Assembly: GCF_020911725.1 (NCBI RefSeq)
Contig: NZ_CP076620.1
Span: 2,174,501-2,238,500, forward strand
DNA length: 64,000 nt
Origin: Clostridium cadaveris
Lineage (GTDB): Bacteria > Bacillota > Clostridia > Clostridiales > Clostridiaceae
Reading direction: 5' to 3'
In this document: piece after piece, positions 36,446-45,600 of the stretch
Position numbering within the stretch: the stretch's first letter is position 1
Layout of the letters: every line of letters starts with the position of its first letter
Position numbers and translations under genes: made by a program
Notes under the pieces: model-generated
What the model was told of the DNA's origin: nothing
Database searches by the model: none
Seen by the model: only the letters and a program-made list of their open reading frames with translations

Positions 36446-37879
36446 TTAGTTAAAAACTAGTGTTTTTATAACAACAGGTAATACTTTTCCCTCTGCAATT
36501 GGTGCTCCAAGATCTATATAATCTCCATTTTCAACCTTAATACCATCAATACAGATAATTTCTTTTTCAAAATTAAGTAGGGAATATATTGCTTGTCCTA
36601 AAACTTTAGCCATATCATTTTCAACAACTACTATTAACTGTCCATCTTTTTCAATTGAATCCTTCATTCCATTTACAAGGCCTTTTGCATATTCTTGAAT
36701 TTCTATAAAGGATGGATTTTTCTTACCATTAATAGCTATAGCTATTTTTTGAAAGTCATTTTCTAATCTGAACCACTCTATTTTTTTCTTAAGAGCCTTT
36801 TCTAACTCTTTAGATCCCTGACTTTCTTCTTCTAAGCTAAGCTTTAATATTGGTAAATTTTTTATTGGAAAACTATCCTTTGTATAAGTAATTGTACTTC
36901 CACTTATCTCTGTTGTATGAGAACCAGCTCCTACAACCGTTGCTCTTATAGTTTCAATTGATCTTATTACTTCAAACTTTTTACATAAATCTGAATTTCT
37001 AATAGCTTGTCCTAGTATTATTCCAATATCTCCATATTTGAAGTAATCTTCGATCTCTCCTTCATAATATATATAATCTGCAACGCCTCCTGAAAAAGAT
37101 ATACATCTGATCTCATTTTCTAAGTCTATGCTTTTATTTGTTACTATGTAATCAAAATACTCACCATTAGGTTTTAACCCAACACTTTCTTCTAACCAAG
37201 AAACCATCATATTAACTACTGGCTTAATATTTTCTAATGTTGCTTTTTCGCCTACTTCTAAACCTAAATTCTTTTCTTTTGCTATCCTTTCTATTTTAGG
37301 TGAAATATATGTTATCTCTCGTGTATTTGGATTAACCTTTATAAGTCTACCTCCAATATCAAGACACCCTGTTTCCTTAACTTCACCTCTTAAAAAAAGT
37401 GCAAGATTACTTGTTCCTCCTCCAATGTCCATATTTACAACACTGGTCGAATGTTCCTTAGAATAAATATGTGCTCCGGCACCCTTTCCAGCTATGATAC
37501 TTTCTAAATCAGGTCCAGCTGTTGCCACAACAAAGTCACCAGCAAATCCGCTTAGTGTGTGTAATACATCATTTGCATTTTCTTTTCTAGCTGTCTCACC
37601 AGTTATTATTACTGCACCTGTTTGAATATCATCTTTATTTATTCCTGCTTTTTCATATTCTTCTTCAATAATTCTTTTTATTTTTTTTCCATCTATTTCA
37701 GTATTTGAAATAAGTGGTGTAAAATAAACTTCACTTCTATAGATAATTTCCTTATCCACAATGCTTATTCTTGGAACGGTAAAAGCTGATGCTTCATTTT
37801 CAACTATTAACTTAGAAAATATAAGCTGAGTTGTACTCGTACCTATATCTATTCCAACACTCAAAAGTTCCTCTCTCAT
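36446..37879 (-). CDS. eutA: EutA reactivating factor for ethanolamine ammonia-lyase
   Basis: 477 residues with the actin/Hsp70-like ATPase fold: SVGIDIGTSTTQLIFSKL (phosphate 1), VVNMDIGGGTSNLALF (phosphate 2) and later SFSGGVADYIY. EutA exchanges damaged cobalamin in EutBC using ATP. An ANTAR-type antitermination element lies in the 231-base gap before it. Confidence 0.95.
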   Translation of the reverse strand: MREELLSVGIDIGTSTTQLIFSKLIVENEASAFTVPRISIVDKEIIYRSEVYFTPLISNTEIDGKKIKRIIEEEYEKAGINKDDIQTGAVIITGETARKENANDVLHTLSGFAGDFVVATAGPDLESIIAGKGAGAHIYSKEHSTSVVNMDIGGGTSNLALFLRGEVKETGCLDIGGRLIKVNPNTREITYISPKIERIAKEKNLGLEVGEKATLENIKPVVNMMVSWLEESVGLKPNGEYFDYIVTNKSIDLENEIRCISFSGGVADYIYYEGEIEDYFKYGDIGIILGQAIRNSDLCKKFEVIRSIETIRATVVGAGSHTTEISGSTITYTKDSFPIKNLPILKLSLEEESQGSKELEKALKKKIEWFRLENDFQKIAIAINGKKNPSFIEIQEYAKGLVNGMKDSIEKDGQLIVVVENDMAKVLGQAIYSLLNFEKEIICIDGIKVENGDYIDLGAPIAEGKVLPVVIKTLVFN

Positions 37880-37984
37880 CCTTTCCCCTCCTTAATACTT
37901 CCCAAAATTTCACAATTTATTATTTTTATATAAGCTTATAATATTCTAATTAAATTCTTTAACTTAGATAAGTATTTATTTTAA

Positions 37985-38092
37985 AGAACTAAAAAGGCTT
38001 AAAGTTACAGAAATAAACTTGATTCAAAAATCCAAGTTTTATTTACTATAACCTTAAGCCTCATTGCTCAATTCAAACCACTACTTCGCAGT
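37985..38092 (-). promoter_or_regulatory. ANTAR dual-hairpin antiterminator element and terminator before eutA
   Basis: On the leftward RNA a P2 hairpin AGC-AAUGAG-GCU (plus-strand 38057-38068) has the loop A1 and G4 of the ANTAR consensus. Its 3' arm (GGCUUAAGG) is also the 5' arm of a long terminator reaching 37985 and ending in UUUUU. A less perfect P1 around 38080-38092 lies about 11 bases upstream. EutV binding would block the terminator. Confidence 0.7.
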
Positions 38093-38110
38093 TCATAGTT
38101 ATTTATATTC

Positions 38111-39529
38111 TTAATTTTCTTCAATTTTAAAATTTAATAGTACCTTAGTTCCTTCTTTATTAGACTCTATATCCATACTTCCCTTTAGTTGATTATTAAG
38201 ATAACTATTAACTATAAATAAACCTAAATTACCATTATTAACTGAATCTAAATCAAATCCACAACCATCATCAATAACAGCTATGGCTTTGTGTTCTTCA
38301 TCACTTTGTATAAGAATTTGTATTTTACCTTCATCCCTATTACAAAAGGCATGATCGAAACAATTTTGTATAAGTTCATTCATTATTAAAAGTAATCCTG
38401 TTAACTTTTCTCCATCTATATAAAAATTATCTCCAGTTATGTAGATATCTATATTAGATCCACACCAACTTTTCTTTATATTTTCAGTTAACATCTCTAT
38501 AGCATCTCTAACCTTTATATTACTTTCTTGAGATTTGGATAATAAATCGTGAGTTGTAGCAATAGCAAGTATTCTGTTTACACTCTCTTGTAAATATTCC
38601 TTCGCCTCTTCACTTTTACATCGTCTACTTTGACTTCTAAGTAATGCTGCTGTTGTTTGTAAACTATTCTTTACTCTATGATGAGCCTCTCTTAAAGCTA
38701 CTGACTTTAGAACTAACTTAGCCTCTTTATTTTTAATATCACTTATATCCTTTATTATCTCAATTATTCTTAAATTTTCTTCATCTATAAAGGTTCTATT
38801 TAGTTCAAAGTAAGAATTTTTTACTTGAACCTCTATTCTTTGCTTTAAATCACTGTCTTCTCCAATAATATTTGATATATCTTCAAATTTAGTATCATCT
38901 AATGATAATTTATTAAAGTCATCTCCATAGTTTATACTTTTATATCCTAAACTATCATATATATTATCTGCTTTGGTATTTTTTATAACAAGCTTTCCCC
39001 TTTTATCAAAAACAAGAATTCCATCATGAAGATTGTTTGTTATTAAGGTACCTGCTTTTAAAAGTTTTAAAAATCCTTTTGATTCAGAATTTTCATTTGT
39101 AGAACTTATGTCTATCTTAAAATTGTTTTCAAGCTCATCACTAATGTCATTTTCTACTATTACAACTCCTACAACCTTTTCTTCATTAAGAATTGGATGT
39201 ATTCTTTGCTTTACAAACTTATTTTCTTGAGTTAGTGCTTTTATGTCCTTATTAGCAGTCTCGTTTTTTAATGTTTCTATAACACCTGGCTCATTTTCCT
39301 TTAAAGCTTTTTTTCCAACTGCTTTTTCTTTATATAAGGAAGGCTTGTCTTTTGGGATAGCATGGGCTACTACAATAGCAAAAGTTTCATTTTTATCTAA
39401 AACATCGATAAATACATCACTTTCATAAAAGTCTGCCATAAGCTGCAGAGATTTTGAAATGTCCATTATCTTATTTATATCATCATAACTTAAAAGTGTG
39501 TATTCTCTACATAATGCTTCTATCATCAT
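38111..39529 (-). CDS. eutW: EutW sensor histidine kinase
   Basis: About 472 residues. An N-terminal sensing region and a PAS-like middle (about 160-265) precede a HisKA_2-type dimerisation helix with the phospho-His in REAHHRVKNSLQTTAALLRSQ, then an HATPase with NELIQNCFDHAF and AVIDDGCGFD. No membrane segment is seen, so it is a soluble ethanolamine sensor. The start is one of the ATG codons at 39529 or 39526 that follow GAGGG, overlapping the end of eutV. Confidence 0.92.
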   Translation of the reverse strand: MMIEALCREYTLLSYDDINKIMDISKSLQLMADFYESDVFIDVLDKNETFAIVVAHAIPKDKPSLYKEKAVGKKALKENEPGVIETLKNETANKDIKALTQENKFVKQRIHPILNEEKVVGVVIVENDISDELENNFKIDISSTNENSESKGFLKLLKAGTLITNNLHDGILVFDKRGKLVIKNTKADNIYDSLGYKSINYGDDFNKLSLDDTKFEDISNIIGEDSDLKQRIEVQVKNSYFELNRTFIDEENLRIIEIIKDISDIKNKEAKLVLKSVALREAHHRVKNSLQTTAALLRSQSRRCKSEEAKEYLQESVNRILAIATTHDLLSKSQESNIKVRDAIEMLTENIKKSWCGSNIDIYITGDNFYIDGEKLTGLLLIMNELIQNCFDHAFCNRDEGKIQILIQSDEEHKAIAVIDDGCGFDLDSVNNGNLGLFIVNSYLNNQLKGSMDIESNKEGTKVLLNFKIEEN

Positions 39530-40103
39530 TACCCTCATAAGCAATTATAATTATCTTTGCTATTTCAGCCATGGTAGTTCTTCTATCCATACTTAAATTT
39601 CTTATTCTGTTATAAACTTCATCTTCATTTAAGTTCAATTGCTTAACAAGTATCCCTTTTGCCTTCTCTATTAATTTTCTATCATTTAATTTATTATTTA
39701 TTTTATCATAGTCTTTTTTTAGTTTATCAAATTCTTCTGTCTTTGATAAGCACATTTCTACAGTAGGAATAAATACTTTCTCATTTATAGGTTTAACTAT
39801 ATATCCAAAAGCTCCTACTTCCTTAGCCATTTCAATATATATTTTACCTTCAAATGATGTTACTAATATTATGCCACCAACTAAATTTTCATTGCTTAAT
39901 ACCTTGCTAGCTTTTATTCCATCTAATAAAGGCATATCTATATCCATTAAAACTAAGCTAGGATTATATTTTTTACAAACTTCAATTGCCTCAAAACCAT
40001 CAGAAGCCTCTCCTACAACATCGTATCCATTGGCTTCTAAAATTTCCCTTGTATCCATCCTTGTAATAGGCTCATCATCGACTATTACTATAGTTCTTTT
40101 CAT
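39507..40103 (-). CDS. eutV: EutV response regulator with ANTAR RNA-binding domain
   Basis: 198 residues: receiver domain (VDDEPITRMDTRE, phospho-Asp in LVLMDIDMPLLDG, Lys in GYIVKPINE) and C-terminal ANTAR domain (LNDRKLIEKAKGILVKQLNLNEDEVYNRIRNLSMDRRTTMAEIAKI-type helices). Phosphorylated EutV binds dual hairpins in eut leaders and prevents termination. Three such elements are visible in this operon. Confidence 0.95.
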   Translation of the reverse strand: MKRTIVIVDDEPITRMDTREILEANGYDVVGEASDGFEAIEVCKKYNPSLVLMDIDMPLLDGIKASKVLSNENLVGGIILVTSFEGKIYIEMAKEVGAFGYIVKPINEKVFIPTVEMCLSKTEEFDKLKKDYDKINNKLNDRKLIEKAKGILVKQLNLNEDEVYNRIRNLSMDRRTTMAEIAKIIIIAYEGNDDRSIM

Positions 40104-40120
40104 TAACAGTTCACCTCAAA

Positions 40121-40555
40121 TTAAAATTTGTTTAAGTAATTAAATAATTCTTTAATTCCCACATCATCCACTGTATCAACTTTAAATATTTTGCTTGCTC
40201 CAGCTAAATTCAATCTTTCTTCTGCTATTTCTATTTCTGATTCATCTTTAGCTAAATTTATTTTAGTGATAATACCTATAACTTCCTTACAAAATATACT
40301 TGCAAAGCCTGGGGCAATATAATTTTCTTCTGAAGTACAATCATAAACTAAAGCTATAAGATCAGCATCTGCTGCTGTAACTATTAAAGCAGTATAGTAT
40401 CCTCTGTTTTCCATATATTCTCCAGGAGTATCTATAGCATTATCATAAAGTTCTATAGCTTGAGTTTTCTTATATTTTATCTCTAAGTTATTTAATCCTT
40501 GACACAAGGTTGTCTTACCACACCCTGTCTTACCCATAAATATTACTCTTCCCAT
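40121..40555 (-). CDS. eutP: EutP P-loop protein
   Basis: 144 residues with Walker A GKTGCGKTTLCQ (about residues 8-19), IDTPGEY (G3-like) and ITKINLAKDE (NKxD-like variant). EutP/PduV proteins are small P-loop NTPases of microcompartment operons; EutP has been linked to acetate kinase activity. It lies 3 bases after eutS. Confidence 0.93.
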   Translation of the reverse strand: MGRVIFMGKTGCGKTTLCQGLNNLEIKYKKTQAIELYDNAIDTPGEYMENRGYYTALIVTAADADLIALVYDCTSEENYIAPGFASIFCKEVIGIITKINLAKDESEIEIAEERLNLAGASKIFKVDTVDDVGIKELFNYLNKF

Positions 40556-40558
40556 ATA

Positions 40559-40909
40559 TTAGGTCCTCGTAATCTTAGTTGATGAGAAATTTAGAATATT
40601 ACTTAAAACATCTAAAACTTCATTTAAAGCTGACTCAACAGAACTTATATCGCCATTTATTACTAAAGATCCACTAAATCTATCTATAAAACCTAACGAA
40701 GCTCCTGAAGCCTTTGTAGCAACATCTGCTGCTATAATAGATGCCTCACTTGGTGTTATAGTCAGTATTCCTATAGCATCCTTTTTGTCCACTATAAGTC
40801 CTAGTTTTTTGTATATATCTTCATTAGGATTTGCTATTATATGAGCAAGTGTGACTTGTTTCCCTGGTACATATTCTTGTATAATTCTCTGCTTTGACTC
40901 ATCTCCCAT
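40559..40909 (-). CDS. eutS: EutS BMC shell protein
   Basis: 116 residues, matching the permuted-BMC EutS/PduU family: [21 protein letters not shown] at the N-terminus (beta-barrel part), then [38 protein letters not shown]. EutS hexamers are bent and may form shell edges. It is the first gene after an ANTAR element and a near-consensus promoter. Confidence 0.95.
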   Translation of the reverse strand: MGDESKQRIIQEYVPGKQVTLAHIIANPNEDIYKKLGLIVDKKDAIGILTITPSEASIIAADVATKASGASLGFIDRFSGSLVINGDISSVESALNEVLDVLSNILNFSSTKITRT

Positions 40910-40975
40910 ATGTTTCTCACCTTACTTTCCCTGTTAAATTATTGGCTATCTAAAACGTTTAATAACTTATTTAAT

Positions 40976-41065
40976 AAAAAAGCTCCTCAAAGTTTCATTC
41001 ATACCTTTAAGTAAATGAAATTCCTTTAAGGAGCCACATCGCTCAAAATCAATCACGCCATTGTG
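40976..41065 (-). promoter_or_regulatory. ANTAR dual-hairpin antiterminator element and terminator before eutS
   Basis: On the leftward RNA P1 is CAC-AAUGGC-GUG (plus-strand 41054-41065) with loop A1 and G4. P2 is GAGC-GAUGUG-GCUC (41031-41044), with G4 but G instead of A at loop position 1. The P2 3' arm overlaps the 5' arm (GGCUCCUUAAAGG) of a long terminator ending in UUUUUU near 40976. This is the classic EutV switch layout. Confidence 0.85.
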
Positions 41066-41073
41066 ATATATTT

Positions 41074-41102
41074 ATTATAAATTTTAATTATCTCATTGTC
41101 AA
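41074..41102 (-). promoter_or_regulatory. Sigma-70-type promoter of eutS operon
   Basis: TTGACA (41102-41097) and TATAAT (41079-41074) are perfect consensus boxes with a 17-base spacer, about 10 bases upstream of the P1 hairpin. A strong constitutive promoter followed by a regulated terminator fits antitermination control. Confidence 0.85.
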
Positions 41103-41270
41103 TATATTCATATATTTTTTATATTAGTTTATCATATTAATAAAATCACTCTATTTTTCCTAATTCTTTGTTAACTAATTAATTTTTTAGAATCAATTTA
41201 AATGTAATATATCAAAATAACTTGTAAATATACTAAGAAAATTGTCTAATTTTAAGTAAACTATAAAAGG

Positions 41271-42401
41271 CTATTTTATTTTATTTATAATAAATATTAT
41301 ATCTTTTTCATCTGGAACCTTCGGATTAGTTTCTGTACATGCATCTTTTAATGCTAATTGAGCTATTTCACTTTCTAAATTCTTTAATTCTTCAATATTG
41401 ACTTTACACTCTCTTAAAGTTGTAGGCATATTCATGGTCTTTTGCATCTTTTTGATTTCATTTACAAGATTTTTTACTAATCCTCTAGTGTTTGATCCTT
41501 GTAATCCAACTATTTTAGCTATTCTAGCATATTTTTCTGCTGCTTCACTAAATTCCCTAGAGCTATATCCCGTTATATCTGCATTATACTCTATTACGTG
41601 TGGTAATAATATTGAATTAGTTCTTCCATGAGGAATATGGAGTTTACCTCCTAAAACATGAGCAATACTATGATTAATGCCTAAAGAAGCCTCATTAAAC
41701 GCTAATCCAGCTAAACATGAAGCATTATGCATTTTTTCTCTAGCTTCTATATCGTTTCCATTTTCATAAGCTCTCAACAAATAATTAAATACTAAAGTAG
41801 CTGCCTTTTCAGCTAAAGCATCTGAAAAATCTGTTGCATTCTTAGAAACATAAGCTTCTAATGCATGGGTAAGTACATCCATACCCGTATCTGCAGTTAT
41901 AAAATTCGGAACTGTTTTCACAAGTTCTGGATCTAAAATTGCTATATCTGGTAATAATTCATCTGATACTAAAGGATATTTAACCCCCTTTTGCTTGTCT
42001 GTTATTACTGAAAATGAAGTTACTTCTGAGCCTGTACCACTTGTTGTTGGTATAGCTATAAGCTTAATATCCTTTAATTTAGCTATTTTTTTTGAAAAGT
42101 CTATTATTGCTTTGGTTGCATCTATAGCAGAACCTCCACCTAAGGCAATAACCACATCTGGATTAAAGTCTCTAAGCATTTCTATGCCACTTACAACTAA
42201 TTCAATTGGTGGGTCTGGAACTATTTCACTAAATACGAATACATCAGATGATGTTAGTTTATTAGTCAGTTTTTCAATAGCACCTGACTTTACCATAAAA
42301 GGATCTGTAACTATAAAAACTTTTTTGTTTTTAAGTTCTTTTAAATAATCTAATGCTCCTTCTCCAAAAAGTATCTCTGTTTTAATCTTAAATCTCTTCA
42401 T
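41271..42401 (-). CDS. eutG: Iron-containing alcohol dehydrogenase, EutG-like
   Basis: 376 residues, group III Fe-ADH. The NAD-binding motif is VVIALGGGSAIDATKAI, with IPTTSGTGSEVTSFSVI and metal ligands in GINHSIAHVLGGKLHIPHGRTNSILLPH. It reduces acetaldehyde to ethanol to recycle NADH in the microcompartment. It has its own ANTAR element and promoter upstream and lies 361 bases ahead of eutS; it is the first eut gene. Confidence 0.9.
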   Translation of the reverse strand: MKRFKIKTEILFGEGALDYLKELKNKKVFIVTDPFMVKSGAIEKLTNKLTSSDVFVFSEIVPDPPIELVVSGIEMLRDFNPDVVIALGGGSAIDATKAIIDFSKKIAKLKDIKLIAIPTTSGTGSEVTSFSVITDKQKGVKYPLVSDELLPDIAILDPELVKTVPNFITADTGMDVLTHALEAYVSKNATDFSDALAEKAATLVFNYLLRAYENGNDIEAREKMHNASCLAGLAFNEASLGINHSIAHVLGGKLHIPHGRTNSILLPHVIEYNADITGYSSREFSEAAEKYARIAKIVGLQGSNTRGLVKNLVNEIKKMQKTMNMPTTLRECKVNIEELKNLESEIAQLALKDACTETNPKVPDEKDIIFIINKIK

Positions 42402-42489
42402 TACTAGCTCCCCTCTTCTTATTAATTGTGGGTTTATAAGAAAATTTTTATTCTTAGCTTTAACTCAACATTTTCTACAAATATCACTA

Positions 42490-42555
42490 TAAAAAATAAG
42501 AAGCTCCATAGGATTTTCCTATGGAGCTTCTTTGCTCTCTAAACACCACATTGTG
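42490..42555 (-). promoter_or_regulatory. ANTAR dual-hairpin antiterminator element and terminator before eutG
   Basis: On the leftward RNA P1 is CAC-AAUGUG-GUG (plus-strand 42544-42555). P2 is AGC-AAAGAA-GCU (42525-42536), a full match to the AGCAANG..GCU consensus. P2 overlaps a terminator with 14-base arms (GAAGCTCCATAGGA at 42500-42513) followed by an U-rich tail. It is the clearest of the three EutV sites. Confidence 0.88.
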
Positions 42556-42563
42556 CTATTTTT

Positions 42564-42592
42564 AATATACTCTTTTTAAAAATGCTTGTCAA
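42564..42592 (-). promoter_or_regulatory. Sigma-70-type promoter of eutG
   Basis: TTGACA (42592-42587) and TATATT (42569-42564) with a 17-base spacer, ending 9 bases before the P1 hairpin. Confidence 0.75.
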
Positions 42593-42621
42593 TAATAAAG
42601 TGTTCTATCTATCATCTATTA

Positions 42622-45600
42622 TTATATTATCTCTTTATACTTTCTTCTATACAAAATAATTGCTGCACCACTTAGAAGCATAGTTATAATCCAAGGAAGC
42701 ATATTAATCTCATCACCAGTCTTTGGCTTTCCTAACTCTCCTTCATTTATATTATTGGTGTTTTGCTGATTATCCTGTGTAGGTCTATCAACTTCACCAT
42801 GTTCTGGATTATTAGTTTCACCTGTACCTGGTTTAATTGTATTTTCCATAAAAGTAAGCTCAATATTTCTCATATCATAAAGAGCACTTTGCCCATTAAT
42901 AAATCTATACATGGCAGTCAATGCATAATACCCCTGCTCTGTAGCAATAGAATTAATCTCTCCGCCAATAACATGAGCAAATCCATTACCAACTCTATAT
43001 CTATGAAGAACATTTATAAGGGTATTATCATTTTTAATAAAACGTGTATCTGTCATAGGATTGATTCCAAGGCTAGTTAAGGCAACTATAACCTGAGCAG
43101 TTGACTCAAGGCTGACATCACCATATATAGATGAAAATGCGCCATCTTCTTCTTGAATATTTGAAAGGTAATCTAACGCTTTATCTACAGCGACCTTTAC
43201 CTTTGCATCACTGCTATAATATGGGGCAAGTGACTGTAACACTATAGCAGTAATATCAACATCACTAGTAGCACCAGCTAATGACCATCCTCCATCTTCT
43301 AGCTGCATATCAAGAATTTTATTTACTAGCTTTTCTCTAGTAGTTTGCTCTCTGCCTGCTTTTACCTTTGGTATATCATATCCATGACTATCCAAAGCAA
43401 TCAATGCCCAAATTGAACCATTTATACCTTGATTATTCACATAATTAAAGTCTGCAAGAGGTTCTAACAAATTATAGCCTTCAACATTAGTTGGATCTAT
43501 ACCAATAGAAGTAAGTCCAAGTATAACTCTTGAATTTTCAGTAGATTTATAATTATTAAGGATTGCTGAACCATTTTCTTTTATCACTTTTACTAGGTTT
43601 TCACAATACTCTCTTTTCACTTTGTCAGTTACAATACCAGATCTAGAAAGGCTAATAAGTGCCCATTCACCGCCTATTGTGCCCACAGTAAGTCCATATT
43701 TTTCAGCATCACTTAACATTGCCGCACCAATAGCTTTATAGCAATCAATAAATGAACTTTCAGCATCTTTTTGAATTTCTGCCATTTTCTTAACGGCCTC
43801 ATCTAATTTAGCTTTTTCTGCTTCAGTTATTTTTATCTTAGCCTGATCACTTAAAGAATTATATGCATCGCGTGCTTTTGCAACGATTTTAGCATCAGAT
43901 ATAGTAAGCTTGTCTATTTCCGGAATTTCTGAAATAAGCGTCTTAACAATTTTAATGGATTCATCATCATCAGGAAAGTATCCATCTTTTATATAATCAT
44001 CTGTATACTTCCAAACTACAGAATCACCTTCACTTAAAACATATGCATCATATGTCTTGTTAATATTTTTCCCATTTACATTATATATCCATCCACTATT
44101 AGGTCCATTATCAAATTCACTAAGACCATTGATTGATTGAATATAAGTTCCTCCAGCAGTAACAACAAATGGTATGTTATTTTCAATCAAAAGTTTATCT
44201 GTTAAATACTTAGCTGTTGATCCCTTTGGAACTGATACTGTAACTTTTTGAATCCAATTTTCAAAGGAATCATGCATTCCTTCTGCATGCTTGCTATCCC
44301 CAATGAGTTCAAATGTTACATTAATATTTTCTTGAGGAATAACTTCTGAACGTTCAACACGAAGCTTATATTCCTGTGTCTTTGTTTCGTCAGAAGAAAT
44401 TACTGTAATTGTAACTTCAGCAAAGCCTTTTTCTGGAACCTTAATAATTTCAGAAGAAGTCCAGTTCTTTTCAGGGGAGATCTCTTCTCCATTTACTTTT
44501 ACATAAGCTTTCTTGTTGCTTGGAAGTGCTTTTATTGTTATTTTTTCAACATCTGAAGGAACTTTGGCTGAATAAATACCATCATTTCCGCAAACTGCTT
44601 TTATCTCACCTGGTACGATGAATATACTCTCAAGCTTAGTATTTACTGCGGCTTCACCAATTTCTTTTTTAGGAATTATAGTGATTTTAGCTTTTGTTTC
44701 AGTCAAAGCATTAATTACAGCATCTTCATTTTTAGCTGCATTTATAGCCTCTATACCTGCTTTTCTAGCTGCAGCTACCTTAAGCCAATTTCTTGTTGTG
44801 TAATCTTCCTCATTTCCACCATATAAATTTATCTCTGCAATAGCCTTAGCCTTTGCATCAGCAAGCTTTAGTGATTCAATCTTCTCAGTAACCTGATTCA
44901 ATTTTTCTACTGCAATCTTAGAAATTTTATCTTTCTGATCTGAAGTTAATGAGTTGAAGGCATCACTTAGTGTCTTTACTGTATTTATATAGCTCTTATA
45001 ATTATCTTTTGTAATCTCATCAGATGATGGTAATTTGTTTATTTGCTCTTCAAGCTTTCCTAAAGACGACATTACAGTAATTTTATATATCTTTTCATCC
45101 CATTTTTCATTTAAAGTATTTTTAGTCCAGTCATTTACCTTAATTTCTATTGTCTTTACTTCACTATCTAAAGCAACTTCTGCTATACTTTTTACTTTCT
45201 TATTGTTTATTTCAATTTCACATTTTGGAACTATTGATTCTATATTTAATGTAATTTTTTTGAGTCCCGATGTATTAAAAATAGTATATTCCTTAATATC
45301 GCTATCAAATTTTAAATTTTGAAATTCTTTTATTGATAAAGTTTTTAGCCTTGCATCATATTCCTTAAGTTTAAACTCAGTTGAAGCTGACTGTTCAACT
45401 GCACTTTCCACCATGTGTGTAAGCTTCGCATCAAACTTAATGTCTGCAGCTGAAGAATTTCTACTAGGTCTTTTATTTAATTTAAATGCTAATACATATC
45501 TAGTGTCAAAATCATTTCCATTATGAACATCTACATATTCTGGAGCACTACTTTTAGTCCAATCAATTCTAATGCTGCATCCTACTACTGGCTCCTTATA

